Positions 24,999 to 32,536 of a stretch of 32,536 nucleotides of DNA are shown here, in pieces. Position numbers and translations under genes: made by a program. This DNA comes from Microcaldota archaeon (lineage in GTDB: Archaea; Micrarchaeota; Micrarchaeia; Micrarchaeales; Micrarchaeaceae), in the NCBI GenBank assembly GCA_021848125.1, contig JAJZMY010000032.1:1-32536 (forward strand). The letters run 5' to 3'. Within the stretch, counting starts at the first letter, position 1; each line of letters opens with the position of its first letter. The notes under the pieces were generated by a model. That model saw only the letters and a list, made by a program, of their open reading frames with translations. It ran no database searches and was not told the origin of the DNA.

Positions 24999-26264
24999 TT
25001 ATCCTCTTTTTATTGAACCATGGGCTTTTGAAAGCTCTTCTGCAGACAATGCAGCCAGGAGATTCAATTCTCCTGCAAGTACTGCTGCAGCAATTATTTC
25101 TGCAAATTTATATTTTGTAATTCCGTCATTATCATTTTCTCCATAAATCTTTGATGCTTTTAAAATCTCTTTTTGCGTTTCTCTTGCTGTTCCGCCGCCA
25201 AAAGTTCCTATTTCAAGAGCAGGGAGATTGATTGAGAAGTACAAATCTCCTTCTTCTGTTAACTCGGCATTGTCATATCCGCTTGTGCTGTCAACTATCT
25301 GGGCAACATCCTGGCCATAAGCAATAAATATTGCTGCCAGTATATTTGCCATATGCGCATTATTTCCTATTGTTCCTGCAAGGCTTGAGCCAATATAATT
25401 TTTAAGATAATTCATTTCAACTATTTTTTTAGGGCTGATTTTAAAATATTTTTCAACTGTTTCCTTTGAAATTACTGCTTCTGCAGAAATAGAAATCCCC
25501 CTCCCCATTATCTGGTTCATGAAGCCTGGCTTTTTATCTATGCACATATTTCCGCTTTCTGTAAAAAATCTGGAATTAATGTTTTGCTTTTGCAATTTTT
25601 CTATTAAATTAATTGTTGCTTCATGCGCTGCAATTGTTATCATATTCATGCCCATTGCTGCCCCTGTTGATGCAGCATATCTTATAAAAATAGATTTTCC
25701 AAAAACATATGTTGAAATTGTTTTTAAATTAATATAAGAACTTGACTTTAAAAAATCTTTTTTGATTTCATCAAAATTCTGTTTTATATAATCATTTATT
25801 TTGGAGGCATTTTTTAAATTATCTGCAATAATTATAACACTTCTTGTCATTTCATCTTTTAAAATTTTAGTTGAGACTCCTTTTTCATTTAATGCCTTTG
25901 CTGCCCTTCCAATTCCATCAACAAGTCGGCCTTCAGTTGTTGCAAGAAAAACAGGGCTAATTCCTTTTGCATAATCTCCATTAATATTTATTTCAACAAA
26001 GCCGAGAGGAACTTGTGTTGCTCCGATGATATTAGAAATATTTCTCTTTGCAGCATCATCAAGGTCTATTGTTGTTGATTTAATGTGCGTGAATGCTTCA
26101 ATCTCAATATTGTATTTATTAGACAAATACCTTCTTCTTACTTCTGCTGATTGATTTTCATTAAATCCTATTTTAGAAAGCTCATGTAATTTTATTTCTC
26201 CTTTTTTTATTTTTTCCAAAGCTTCTGATATTTGATTTTTATTAGTGCTTCCTTGATTTCTCAT
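24999..26264 (-). CDS. hmgA: Hydroxymethylglutaryl-CoA reductase, divergent class I type
   Basis: A 421-residue enzyme of the mevalonate pathway, making mevalonate from HMG-CoA for archaeal isoprenoid lipids. The catalytic residues are present: E111 in ATTEG, K244-K245 in NMCIDKKPG, D319 in YGQDVAQ, and the C-terminal histidine in AHGSIKRG. R120 of the HMG pocket is also kept. Unusual features are TGAAMGMNM in place of the usual cofactor-binding GDAMGMNM, ATTEGRLVDG in place of ATTEGCLVAS, and SNIIG in place of ENVIG. It follows korB by 31 bp on the same strand and may share its transcript. Confidence 0.92.
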   Translation of the reverse strand: MRNQGSTNKNQISEALEKIKKGEIKLHELSKIGFNENQSAEVRRRYLSNKYNIEIEAFTHIKSTTIDLDDAAKRNISNIIGATQVPLGFVEININGDYAKGISPVFLATTEGRLVDGIGRAAKALNEKGVSTKILKDEMTRSVIIIADNLKNASKINDYIKQNFDEIKKDFLKSSSYINLKTISTYVFGKSIFIRYAASTGAAMGMNMITIAAHEATINLIEKLQKQNINSRFFTESGNMCIDKKPGFMNQIMGRGISISAEAVISKETVEKYFKISPKKIVEMNYLKNYIGSSLAGTIGNNAHMANILAAIFIAYGQDVAQIVDSTSGYDNAELTEEGDLYFSINLPALEIGTFGGGTARETQKEILKASKIYGENDNDGITKYKFAEIIAAAVLAGELNLLAALSAEELSKAHGSIKRG

Positions 26265-26295
26265 TTTATCTTTTTTTATTTTTTTATATTAATCC

Positions 26296-27427
<1,132 letters not shown>

Positions 27428-27487
27428 TTTTACACCATTATATTATTATATTATTCATTAATTTAATATTTTATTTTAAACTTTAAT

Positions 27488-28216
27488 TCATAAACTTATA
27501 TTTATTTTTATATTTAATTTTTTAAGATCCTGTATCAGCTGGTTTAAGTTGCTAAATAAAATTCCATTCATTCCAAGTTTGATTGCAGCATCAATATTAT
27601 TTTTCTTGTCATCAATAAATATTGTTTCGTTTGCATGGGATTTTGTTTTTCTCAGTGCGTGCAGATATATTTCTGGATCCGGCTTTCTTGAATGTATATA
27701 GCAGGATGCAAATTTTCTGTCAATTCTGCAATTGCTTTTTTCAAGCTCCTTATTGCACATAATAAATCCTGTTCTAGTTATATTTGAAATAATATAAATA
27801 TTATAATTTTCCCATAAATTATTGATTAAATTTACCATATTCTGATCAGTTCTTAAAAAAATTTTAAAGCTCTTTTGCCAGTCTAATTTGTTTGGAGGGA
27901 TTTTGAATTCATTTGAAATCTGATTTAGAAAATTGCGTGTTGATATGTTTCCAAGCTCCAGCTCTTTTCTCAAAGGATTAACAAATGACTGGATTTTATT
28001 TATTGAGATGTTGTGTTTTTTTGATAAATAATCAAAATATTTTTCAGCAGGATAATGAATTATTACACCGCCAATATCAAAAATAATGGCTTTTATTGGC
28101 ATTTGCATATTTTGACTGCATTTATTTTCAGTTCTTATTAATTGATTTGCATTATTTTTGTTATTTTTGAGACCATTATACTCCTGCTCAATATTTTTAT
28201 ATATATTTTTCCGCAT
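27488..28216 (-). CDS. HAD superfamily hydrolase
   Basis: Up to 242 residues. The HAD motifs are AIIFDIGGVIIHY (motif I, nucleophile Asp), IYIISNITRTG (motif II Ser/Asn), HSRKPDPEIYLHAL (motif III Lys), and ETIFIDDKKNNIDAA (motif IV DD). A helical cap lies between motifs I and II, as in subfamily I phosphatases. The 36 residues before M37 are lysine/asparagine-rich and unlike the family. ATG 28108 or 28102, giving ~204-206 residues, is the likelier start. The substrate is unknown. It separates korA from korB. Confidence 0.85.
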   Translation of the reverse strand: MRKNIYKNIEQEYNGLKNNKNNANQLIRTENKCSQNMQMPIKAIIFDIGGVIIHYPAEKYFDYLSKKHNISINKIQSFVNPLRKELELGNISTRNFLNQISNEFKIPPNKLDWQKSFKIFLRTDQNMVNLINNLWENYNIYIISNITRTGFIMCNKELEKSNCRIDRKFASCYIHSRKPDPEIYLHALRKTKSHANETIFIDDKKNNIDAAIKLGMNGILFSNLNQLIQDLKKLNIKINISL

Positions 28217-28257
28217 AATATCTTATTTTTGATAAAAGTTCCAGGTTTTTTGTTAAA

Positions 28258-28327
28258 TTTTGCAAAAGCTTTTTTTAAAAGCTTTATTTCTTTTTTTGCA
28301 AAAGCTCTTTTCCAAAGAGCTTTATTT
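28258..28327. repeat. Tandem hairpin repeat after korA
   Basis: Two adjacent units share TTTTGCAAAAGC at one end and CTTTATTT at the other. Each has a perfect hairpin: AAAGCTTTT-TTT-AAAAGCTTT (28265-28285) and AAAGCTCTTT-TCC-AAAGAGCTTT (28301-28323). On the minus strand they begin directly after the korA stop. Bases 28258-28288 recur at 32304-32334 with one mismatch in 31. They may act as transcription terminators or 3' stabilisers, or may be small mobile repeats. Confidence 0.8.
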
Positions 28328-30226
28328 TTACACTCCGTCACTTAAGACAATTCTTTTTTCATCATTATTTATAATGCGCTTTATTGCGTCTTTTAATTCT
28401 TCTGTATTCATTTGGCGACCATTCCATTTAAGTATATAGTGCGTTGGGCTTATGTGCAGGTATTCACTGACAAATGAACCAAGCTGCGCAGTGTAATTAT
28501 TTTCAACATCAATTACTCTTTTTTTGTTTTGCAGCAATTCTGCAAGCCCTTTTGCTGGAAATGGAGTGAAAATTCTTATCTGCACTATCTGCAGTTTTAT
28601 TTTTTCCTTTGAAAGATCATCAATAATATCAATTAATGCTCCTTTTGGCGAACCAAAAGTTATAATTACATTTTCTGAATTGCTGTCGCCAAAAACATTG
28701 AATTTTTCATCATCATGTATTTCTTTTTCAGCCAATTCTAGTTTTTTCATTCTTTTGTCATACATTATTGTTCTGTTTGTTGAATTTTCTGAAACATGCC
28801 CTACTTCATTATGCTCGTCTCCTGAATACCATGCAATGCTGTTTCTCCCCAGTGGAACCCTTGGTGAAACAGGCCCGGCGTCCAACGCATACCTCTTGTA
28901 TTGCTTTTCCGGGTCAGGATCAGGATCTGCTAATTTTCCCCTGTCAATTTCTGTTTGCGAATAATCAAGATCTTTTATATCCAGTGTTGAATAGGTATTT
29001 GCAATTGCCTTCTCGATTATATGAATAACAGGAGTCTGGTATTTTTCAGCAAGATTAAATGCCAGGATTGCGTCATGGAAGACTTCTTTGTGATCTCCGC
29101 TAGCAAGGACTATTTTTGGAAACTCGCCGTGCCCGATATTGACTGCAAATTTAAGATCTGCCTGGCCGCTTCTAGTCGGCAGCCCTGTTGACGGCGCCCC
29201 CCTTAAGTAGTAAGTTACAACAATTGGAGTTTCTGTCTGGCCAGCCCAGCTCAGCCCTTCGCCCATTAAAGCAAATCCAGGGCCAGATGTTGCTGTTGCT
29301 GATCTTGCGCCTGTCAGCGCACTTCCGATTGCCATGCCGATTGCTGAAATTTCATCTTCTGCCTGGACAACAACAATAGACCTTGTGCCGTAATTGTTCT
29401 CATTTTTTGTGTCAACTGTTTGATTTGCCTCAAGATAAACGCTCTCGTCGCTTGCAGGCGTAATTGGATAGTAGCTCTGAAATGCTATGCCTCCTGCTAT
29501 TTTTCCCAGGGCTGCAGCAGTATTGCCATCAATTTGGATTCTTTCCTGTTTTTCCAGAGGATTGAGCCCAAAGACAGGCTTTACAAGACCAAATGCCTTT
29601 TCAGCAGCAAGATTATTCAATTGAATTACATCTTGTTTTTTTAGAAATATGTTTGCAATAGCCTGTATTAAAAAATTCCTGTCAAGACCAAGGAGCGCAA
29701 ATGAGACTGATGCTGCAATTGTATTCATTGACTTTTCAGCAATTGCTATGTTTATATTCTGTTCCTCTGCAACTTCGCGTATTATTTTTTCATAGTCAAC
29801 AGCAATTGTATTTATATTTTTGGTGTTTAAATATTTCACAACGCCTTCAACTGTTGGTTCGATTTTATTTGCTGCCATAAAATCAAGGATTTCTTTTTTT
29901 GTTTCAGGCTCCATACCAAGAACAGAATCAATGGTTTTTTTCTTTTTGGTCTCAGAATATATAAAATACTTTTTTGCCTGCTTGAAATGCTGGAAAACTG
30001 TTTCAGCATCGAATGTTGTTATTATGTCATAGTTTTCTGGAATGCTGTTGACTTTTTTGTCGCTCATTGATAATTCAAAATAACTATGCCTGCCTTTTAT
30101 TGTTGAATAGTATTCCCTGTTTCCAAATACATAATAGCCTGCGCTTGAAACTGCTTTTCCGAATAAAACTGATGCTGTATCAACTCCGCTTCCCTGTTCT
30201 CCACCTATCATCCATGTTATTTTCAT
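28328..30226 (-). CDS. korA: 2-oxoacid:ferredoxin oxidoreductase subunit alpha (fused gamma-alpha)
   Basis: A 632-residue subunit. Residues about 1-200 are the gamma domain (WMIGGEQGSGVDTASVLFGKA). The alpha part follows from about residue 230, with the hallmark YPITP at 253-257 (SYYPITPASDESVYLE). Next come GARSATATSGPGFALMGEG and ITFGSPKGALIDII, then a C-terminal domain (VENNYTAQLGSFVSEYL). This gamma-alpha fusion is the form found in many aerobic and thermophilic archaea. It pairs with KorB to reduce ferredoxin. The two genes are not adjacent here. A hairpin repeat starts immediately at its stop codon. Confidence 0.95.
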   Translation of the reverse strand: MKITWMIGGEQGSGVDTASVLFGKAVSSAGYYVFGNREYYSTIKGRHSYFELSMSDKKVNSIPENYDIITTFDAETVFQHFKQAKKYFIYSETKKKKTIDSVLGMEPETKKEILDFMAANKIEPTVEGVVKYLNTKNINTIAVDYEKIIREVAEEQNINIAIAEKSMNTIAASVSFALLGLDRNFLIQAIANIFLKKQDVIQLNNLAAEKAFGLVKPVFGLNPLEKQERIQIDGNTAAALGKIAGGIAFQSYYPITPASDESVYLEANQTVDTKNENNYGTRSIVVVQAEDEISAIGMAIGSALTGARSATATSGPGFALMGEGLSWAGQTETPIVVTYYLRGAPSTGLPTRSGQADLKFAVNIGHGEFPKIVLASGDHKEVFHDAILAFNLAEKYQTPVIHIIEKAIANTYSTLDIKDLDYSQTEIDRGKLADPDPDPEKQYKRYALDAGPVSPRVPLGRNSIAWYSGDEHNEVGHVSENSTNRTIMYDKRMKKLELAEKEIHDDEKFNVFGDSNSENVIITFGSPKGALIDIIDDLSKEKIKLQIVQIRIFTPFPAKGLAELLQNKKRVIDVENNYTAQLGSFVSEYLHISPTHYILKWNGRQMNTEELKDAIKRIINNDEKRIVLSDGV

Positions 30227-30284
30227 AAAATCAACATTTAATATTAAAAATAAAAATCAAATATTTATATAATTTATAAATTTA

Positions 30285-31301
30285 TTATTTGTTTCTGGAA
30301 TAAAGTTCGTTTATTGCTGATAGCAGTATTTGCTTGTATTCATTGTCTGGCAATTTATCTGTGTATTTTTCTATATTTTTCTTTGCATCTGCTGTGTATT
30401 TTTCCCCAATGTTTTTTACGAAATCTATGCTATTGTATTTGTCTATGACTTGCAGAAGAAAATTAATGTCTTCCTGTGTTTTTTGGTCCCTGGATTTTGC
30501 ATAAATTTCATTTATTTTGTCTTTTTCTTCAGGAGATGCGCTTTTATATGCATTAAGAATTATTAAAGTTATCTTGCCTTCGTACAAATCCCCATATTTC
30601 TGCTTGCCGAATATTTTTTCATCAGCAGTCATATCCAGGAGGTCATCAGCTATTTGAAATGATGCTCCTGCCGGCTTTCCTATGTCTTCTAATATTTTAA
30701 GCATTTCATTATCAGCACCAGCAATTATTGCACCTAATTGCATTGGACCGTATACTGTATAATAGCATGTTTTGCTGCTTATGATTTTAAAATAAAGCTC
30801 TTCATCAACATTCTTGAATGTTTTTTTATTATATATAAAATTAATATCCAGAAATTGCCCTTCAACTGTTTTTTCCATGATGTCATAAAATTTATCATAA
30901 AGCTCTGATCCATATTTATAGGCAATAAGATAATCTTTCAGCATTTTCCACATTATAATATGACCTGCATCACCAGCATTCAATGCAACTTCCATGCCAT
31001 ATAATTTATTCAGGGATTCTTTTCCCCTCCTTAAACTTGAATGGTCTTCAATATCATCATGAACCAGAATCCAGTCTTCAGACAACTGCATTGCTGCTGA
31101 AGGAATGATTAAATCATCTAGTTTTGCACCGAGCATCTGCCCTGTCAATAGAATAAGCCCCGGCCTCCTGTAACTGCCCTGCCTGTCAGAATATTCACGC
31201 GAAATTTTGTAATGTTCAACAGGATCCTTAACCTGAAAATATTCGCAAATTTTAGAATAAACTTTTTGCCTGTGCTGTTCTATATACTCTTTAAAATTCA
31301 T
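30285..31301 (-). CDS. idsA: Polyprenyl synthetase, probably geranylgeranyl diphosphate synthase
   Basis: A 338-residue trans-prenyltransferase. The first aspartate-rich motif is HDDIEDH (D82, D83, D86) and the second is IADDLLD. Other landmarks are GSYRRPGLILL near 42-52 and DLYEGKITL. The fifth residue before the first motif is W77. In archaeal C20 synthases an aromatic residue at that place limits chain length, so GGPP is the likely product. It would supply the chains for ether lipids together with the HMG-CoA reductase and the saturating reductase in this window. It lies 58 bp upstream of korA on the same strand. Confidence 0.92.
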   Translation of the reverse strand: MNFKEYIEQHRQKVYSKICEYFQVKDPVEHYKISREYSDRQGSYRRPGLILLTGQMLGAKLDDLIIPSAAMQLSEDWILVHDDIEDHSSLRRGKESLNKLYGMEVALNAGDAGHIIMWKMLKDYLIAYKYGSELYDKFYDIMEKTVEGQFLDINFIYNKKTFKNVDEELYFKIISSKTCYYTVYGPMQLGAIIAGADNEMLKILEDIGKPAGASFQIADDLLDMTADEKIFGKQKYGDLYEGKITLIILNAYKSASPEEKDKINEIYAKSRDQKTQEDINFLLQVIDKYNSIDFVKNIGEKYTADAKKNIEKYTDKLPDNEYKQILLSAINELYSRNK

Positions 31302-31683
31302 ATTATCCTTATTTTAATTTTAGCAGAAATAATAAAATATAAATAAATTAAAATATTAAAACTATTTAAAATAATAATTAAAAAAAATATAATTATTATA
31401 TTTAAATTAAATATTTAATAATAACAAAATATTAATGTCAAAGATTAAAAGCATTTAATATAATATCCTGCCAATTTATTTAATTATTAAAATTTATTAT
31501 TTTATATAATAATTTAAACGTTATTTAATAAATTTTACTTGCAATGCGATAAAAAACGAAGTTAAGTGATTAATAAAAATATTAAAAAGGCAGTAAACTA
31601 ATAAAAAATAATATATCAAATACTTAAGTTTCGTAAAAAAAATATAAAAAGGAATAATTAAATAAGAATTAATAAATGATTAT
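31302..31683 (+). promoter_or_regulatory. AT-rich divergent intergenic region with pilin promoter
   Basis: No gene is seen in these 382 bases. A clear archaeal TATA-like box, AATATAAAAAGG, lies at 31641-31652, about 32-40 bp before the pilin ATG. The promoter of the divergent prenyl synthase must be in the left part, but no single TATA element stands out among the A/T tracts. Confidence 0.55.
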
Positions 31684-32226
31684 ATGAACCCGCAGAATAA
31701 TAAATCAAAAAAAGCGCAGAGCGCAATGGAATATTTAATGACATACGGCTGGGCTATTTTAATAATAGCAGTTGTATTGGCAGCGCTTGACATGCTCGGT
31801 GTTTTTTCAGGATCAACATTCCTTGGAACTTCATGTCTTGCAACCCCAGGATATTCATGTTCATCGCCAATAATTTCAACAAATACATTAGGTGATAATT
31901 TGTTGAGTTTTAATTTCAGTGAAACTGGTCAAACTTTATATAATGTAAAATTTGCATGTGCAGCAACTTCAAATTCTATTACAGGATTGCCGAATTCAGG
32001 AACTTCGAATGCATTTTCTCCTGTAGTCGCTAATACTTTAATAAGTGGTAGTACAATAACTGTTACAGGCATAACATGTTTTGGAAGTAATGGCAATGCT
32101 TTTGCTAATAATCCAATTGGAACTGCATTTTCAGGACAAATATGGATGAATTATACTCAAACATCATCTACGACCACAGCAAATATAATTGCAATAATTG
32201 CAAAAGTAACTGCAAAAGTATCTTAA
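31684..32226 (+). CDS. Prepilin with class III signal peptide
   Basis: A 180-residue protein with a textbook archaeal prepilin N-terminus: KSKKAQSAMEYLMTYGWAIL followed by a hydrophobic helix to about residue 42. The prepilin peptidase site would be before QSAMEYL. The mature domain is rich in Ser, Thr, Gly and Asn and has four cysteines, two of them in TSCLATPGYSC. It shares length, signal and this cysteine spacing with the protein at 16632-17174. It probably forms surface filaments. A strong TATA box lies upstream and a hairpin repeat directly downstream. Confidence 0.9.
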   Translation: MNPQNNKSKKAQSAMEYLMTYGWAILIIAVVLAALDMLGVFSGSTFLGTSCLATPGYSCSSPIISTNTLGDNLLSFNFSETGQTLYNVKFACAATSNSITGLPNSGTSNAFSPVVANTLISGSTITVTGITCFGSNGNAFANNPIGTAFSGQIWMNYTQTSSTTTANIIAIIAKVTAKVS

Positions 32227-32230
32227 TTTG

Positions 32231-32334
32231 ATAAAACTTTAGCAACTTTGCTGCTAAATTTTGCAAACTTTATTTCTTGAGAACTTCTTTTTAAGAAGTT
32301 CATTTTTGCAAAAGCTTTTTTTAAAAGTTTTATT
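32231..32334. repeat. Tandem hairpin repeat after the pilin gene
   Basis: Three hairpins follow one another: TTTAGCA/TGCTAAA (32238-32258), GAACTTCTT/AAGAAGTTC around TTT (32281-32301), and AAAGCTTTT/AAAAGTTTT (32311-32331). Bases 32304-32334 match 28258-28288 with one difference. TTGCAAA and CTTTATTTCTT also recur between the two loci. It lies between the convergent pilin gene and the mevalonate kinase fragment. Confidence 0.8.
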
Positions 32335-32343
32335 GTTTGATTT

Positions 32344-32494
32344 TTATCTTTCAAATAAATAGCAATTAAGTATTTTTTGTATTTTTGCAATTGCAAATCT
32401 ATTAATTGTTATTGCAGCGCATTTTGCCATAAACAACAGCATGCTCTCCAAACAATTTCAGAACTCCAGGAGCCCTGGATAAAATATTGGCCAT
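32344..32494 (-). pseudogene. mvk: Mevalonate kinase, frameshifted N-terminal fragment
   Basis: On the minus strand, ATG at 32494 opens a frame reading ILSRAPGVLKLFGEHAVVYGK, the GHMP-kinase start typical of mevalonate kinase. The frame then meets a stop (MRCNNN). A one-base shift at an A4 run restores CAAITINRFAIAKIQK, which fits the next part of the family, before a stop at 32344. Only ~50 of about 300 residues remain, so the ATP-binding and catalytic regions are missing. The hairpin repeat begins just after it. Whether an intact copy exists elsewhere is unknown. Confidence 0.72.
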
Positions 32495-32505
32495 TATTTA
32501 ACACT

Positions 32506-32535
32506 ATTTAATTTCCTCATAAATAATATTTCGTC
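32506..32535 (-). repeat. 30-nt repeat, copy 2, upstream of the mevalonate kinase fragment
   Basis: Minus-strand copy of 4641-4670, with one mismatch (AAATATT here, AAACATT there). It includes the ATG and first codons of the transposase remnant (MRKLN), then diverges and stops within four codons. It lies 12 bp upstream of the fragment's ATG and continues to the window edge. Confidence 0.85.
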
Positions 32536-32536
32536 A

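Noticed and set aside
28138-28341. A 67-codon minus-strand frame rich in KKAFAK-like repeats
   Set aside because: It is a translation of the hairpin repeat plus the 5' part of the HAD gene region; the repeat is better explained by nucleic acid structure.
28258-32334. Possible CRISPR array
   Set aside because: The repeats are few, imperfect, differ in stem sequence and have no regular unique spacers; no cas genes are present.

Overview
The window is AT-rich archaeal DNA. Archaeal identity rests on RNA polymerase subunit K, aIF5B, prefoldin beta, Mre11/Rad50, a PAC2-family protein, isoprenoid-lipid genes (HMG-CoA reductase, an archaeal-type prenyl synthase, a geranylgeranyl reductase), class III prepilins and GGTGA-type ribosome binding sites that match an archaeal 16S 3' end. 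The divergent 16S 5' part, small genes, scattered operons and a complex-I module suggest a DPANN/ARMAN-like lineage (Micrarchaeota or Parvarchaeota type). That placement is inference; no tree was built.

Left edge (1-1417): the 5' half of a 16S rRNA gene on the minus strand, cut by the window edge, then its AT-rich leader/promoter region with small hairpins. Accessory island (1418-5102): two mosaic paralogous small proteins sharing a 106-bp block with one mismatch, a small hypothetical protein, a complete AbiEi/AbiEii type IV toxin-antitoxin pair behind two identical palindromes, and the N-terminal remnant of a transposase.

Middle (5064-16506): a CDP-alcohol phosphatidyltransferase, a 37-residue-repeat basic protein, a PAC2 protein, a tRNA-Leu(UAA) with an extra ~17 nt in its D-loop, a geranylgeranyl reductase, rpoK, an ABC-2 exporter pair, the group mre11 / DHH phosphoesterase / prefoldin beta, a long hairpin, and nuoABCD on the minus strand. 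The other complex I genes are not here.

Right half (16632-32536): a prepilin, rad50 and aIF5B in tandem, a secreted Ser/Thr-rich protein, a divergent PduO-type protein, tRNA-Glu(CUC), an aspartase/fumarase family enzyme, then a minus-strand run: prenyl synthase, 2-oxoacid:ferredoxin oxidoreductase alpha and beta (split by a HAD gene, a small ORF and a hairpin repeat), HMG-CoA reductase and a zinc-ribbon protein. The right edge has a second prepilin, a related hairpin repeat, and a short frameshifted mevalonate kinase fragment on the minus strand. Just upstream of that fragment lies a 30-nt copy of the leader and start of the transposase remnant at 4641.

Together the metabolic genes outline ferredoxin-linked 2-oxoacid oxidation, a complex-I-like respiratory module, and ether-lipid synthesis (HMG-CoA reductase, C20 prenyl chain, phospholipid headgroup transfer, chain saturation). 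The most notable signals are the operator architecture of the AbiE locus, the mosaic paralogs, the tRNA-Leu insertion, the unusual 16S positions, and the mevalonate kinase fragment beside mobile-element-like sequence.
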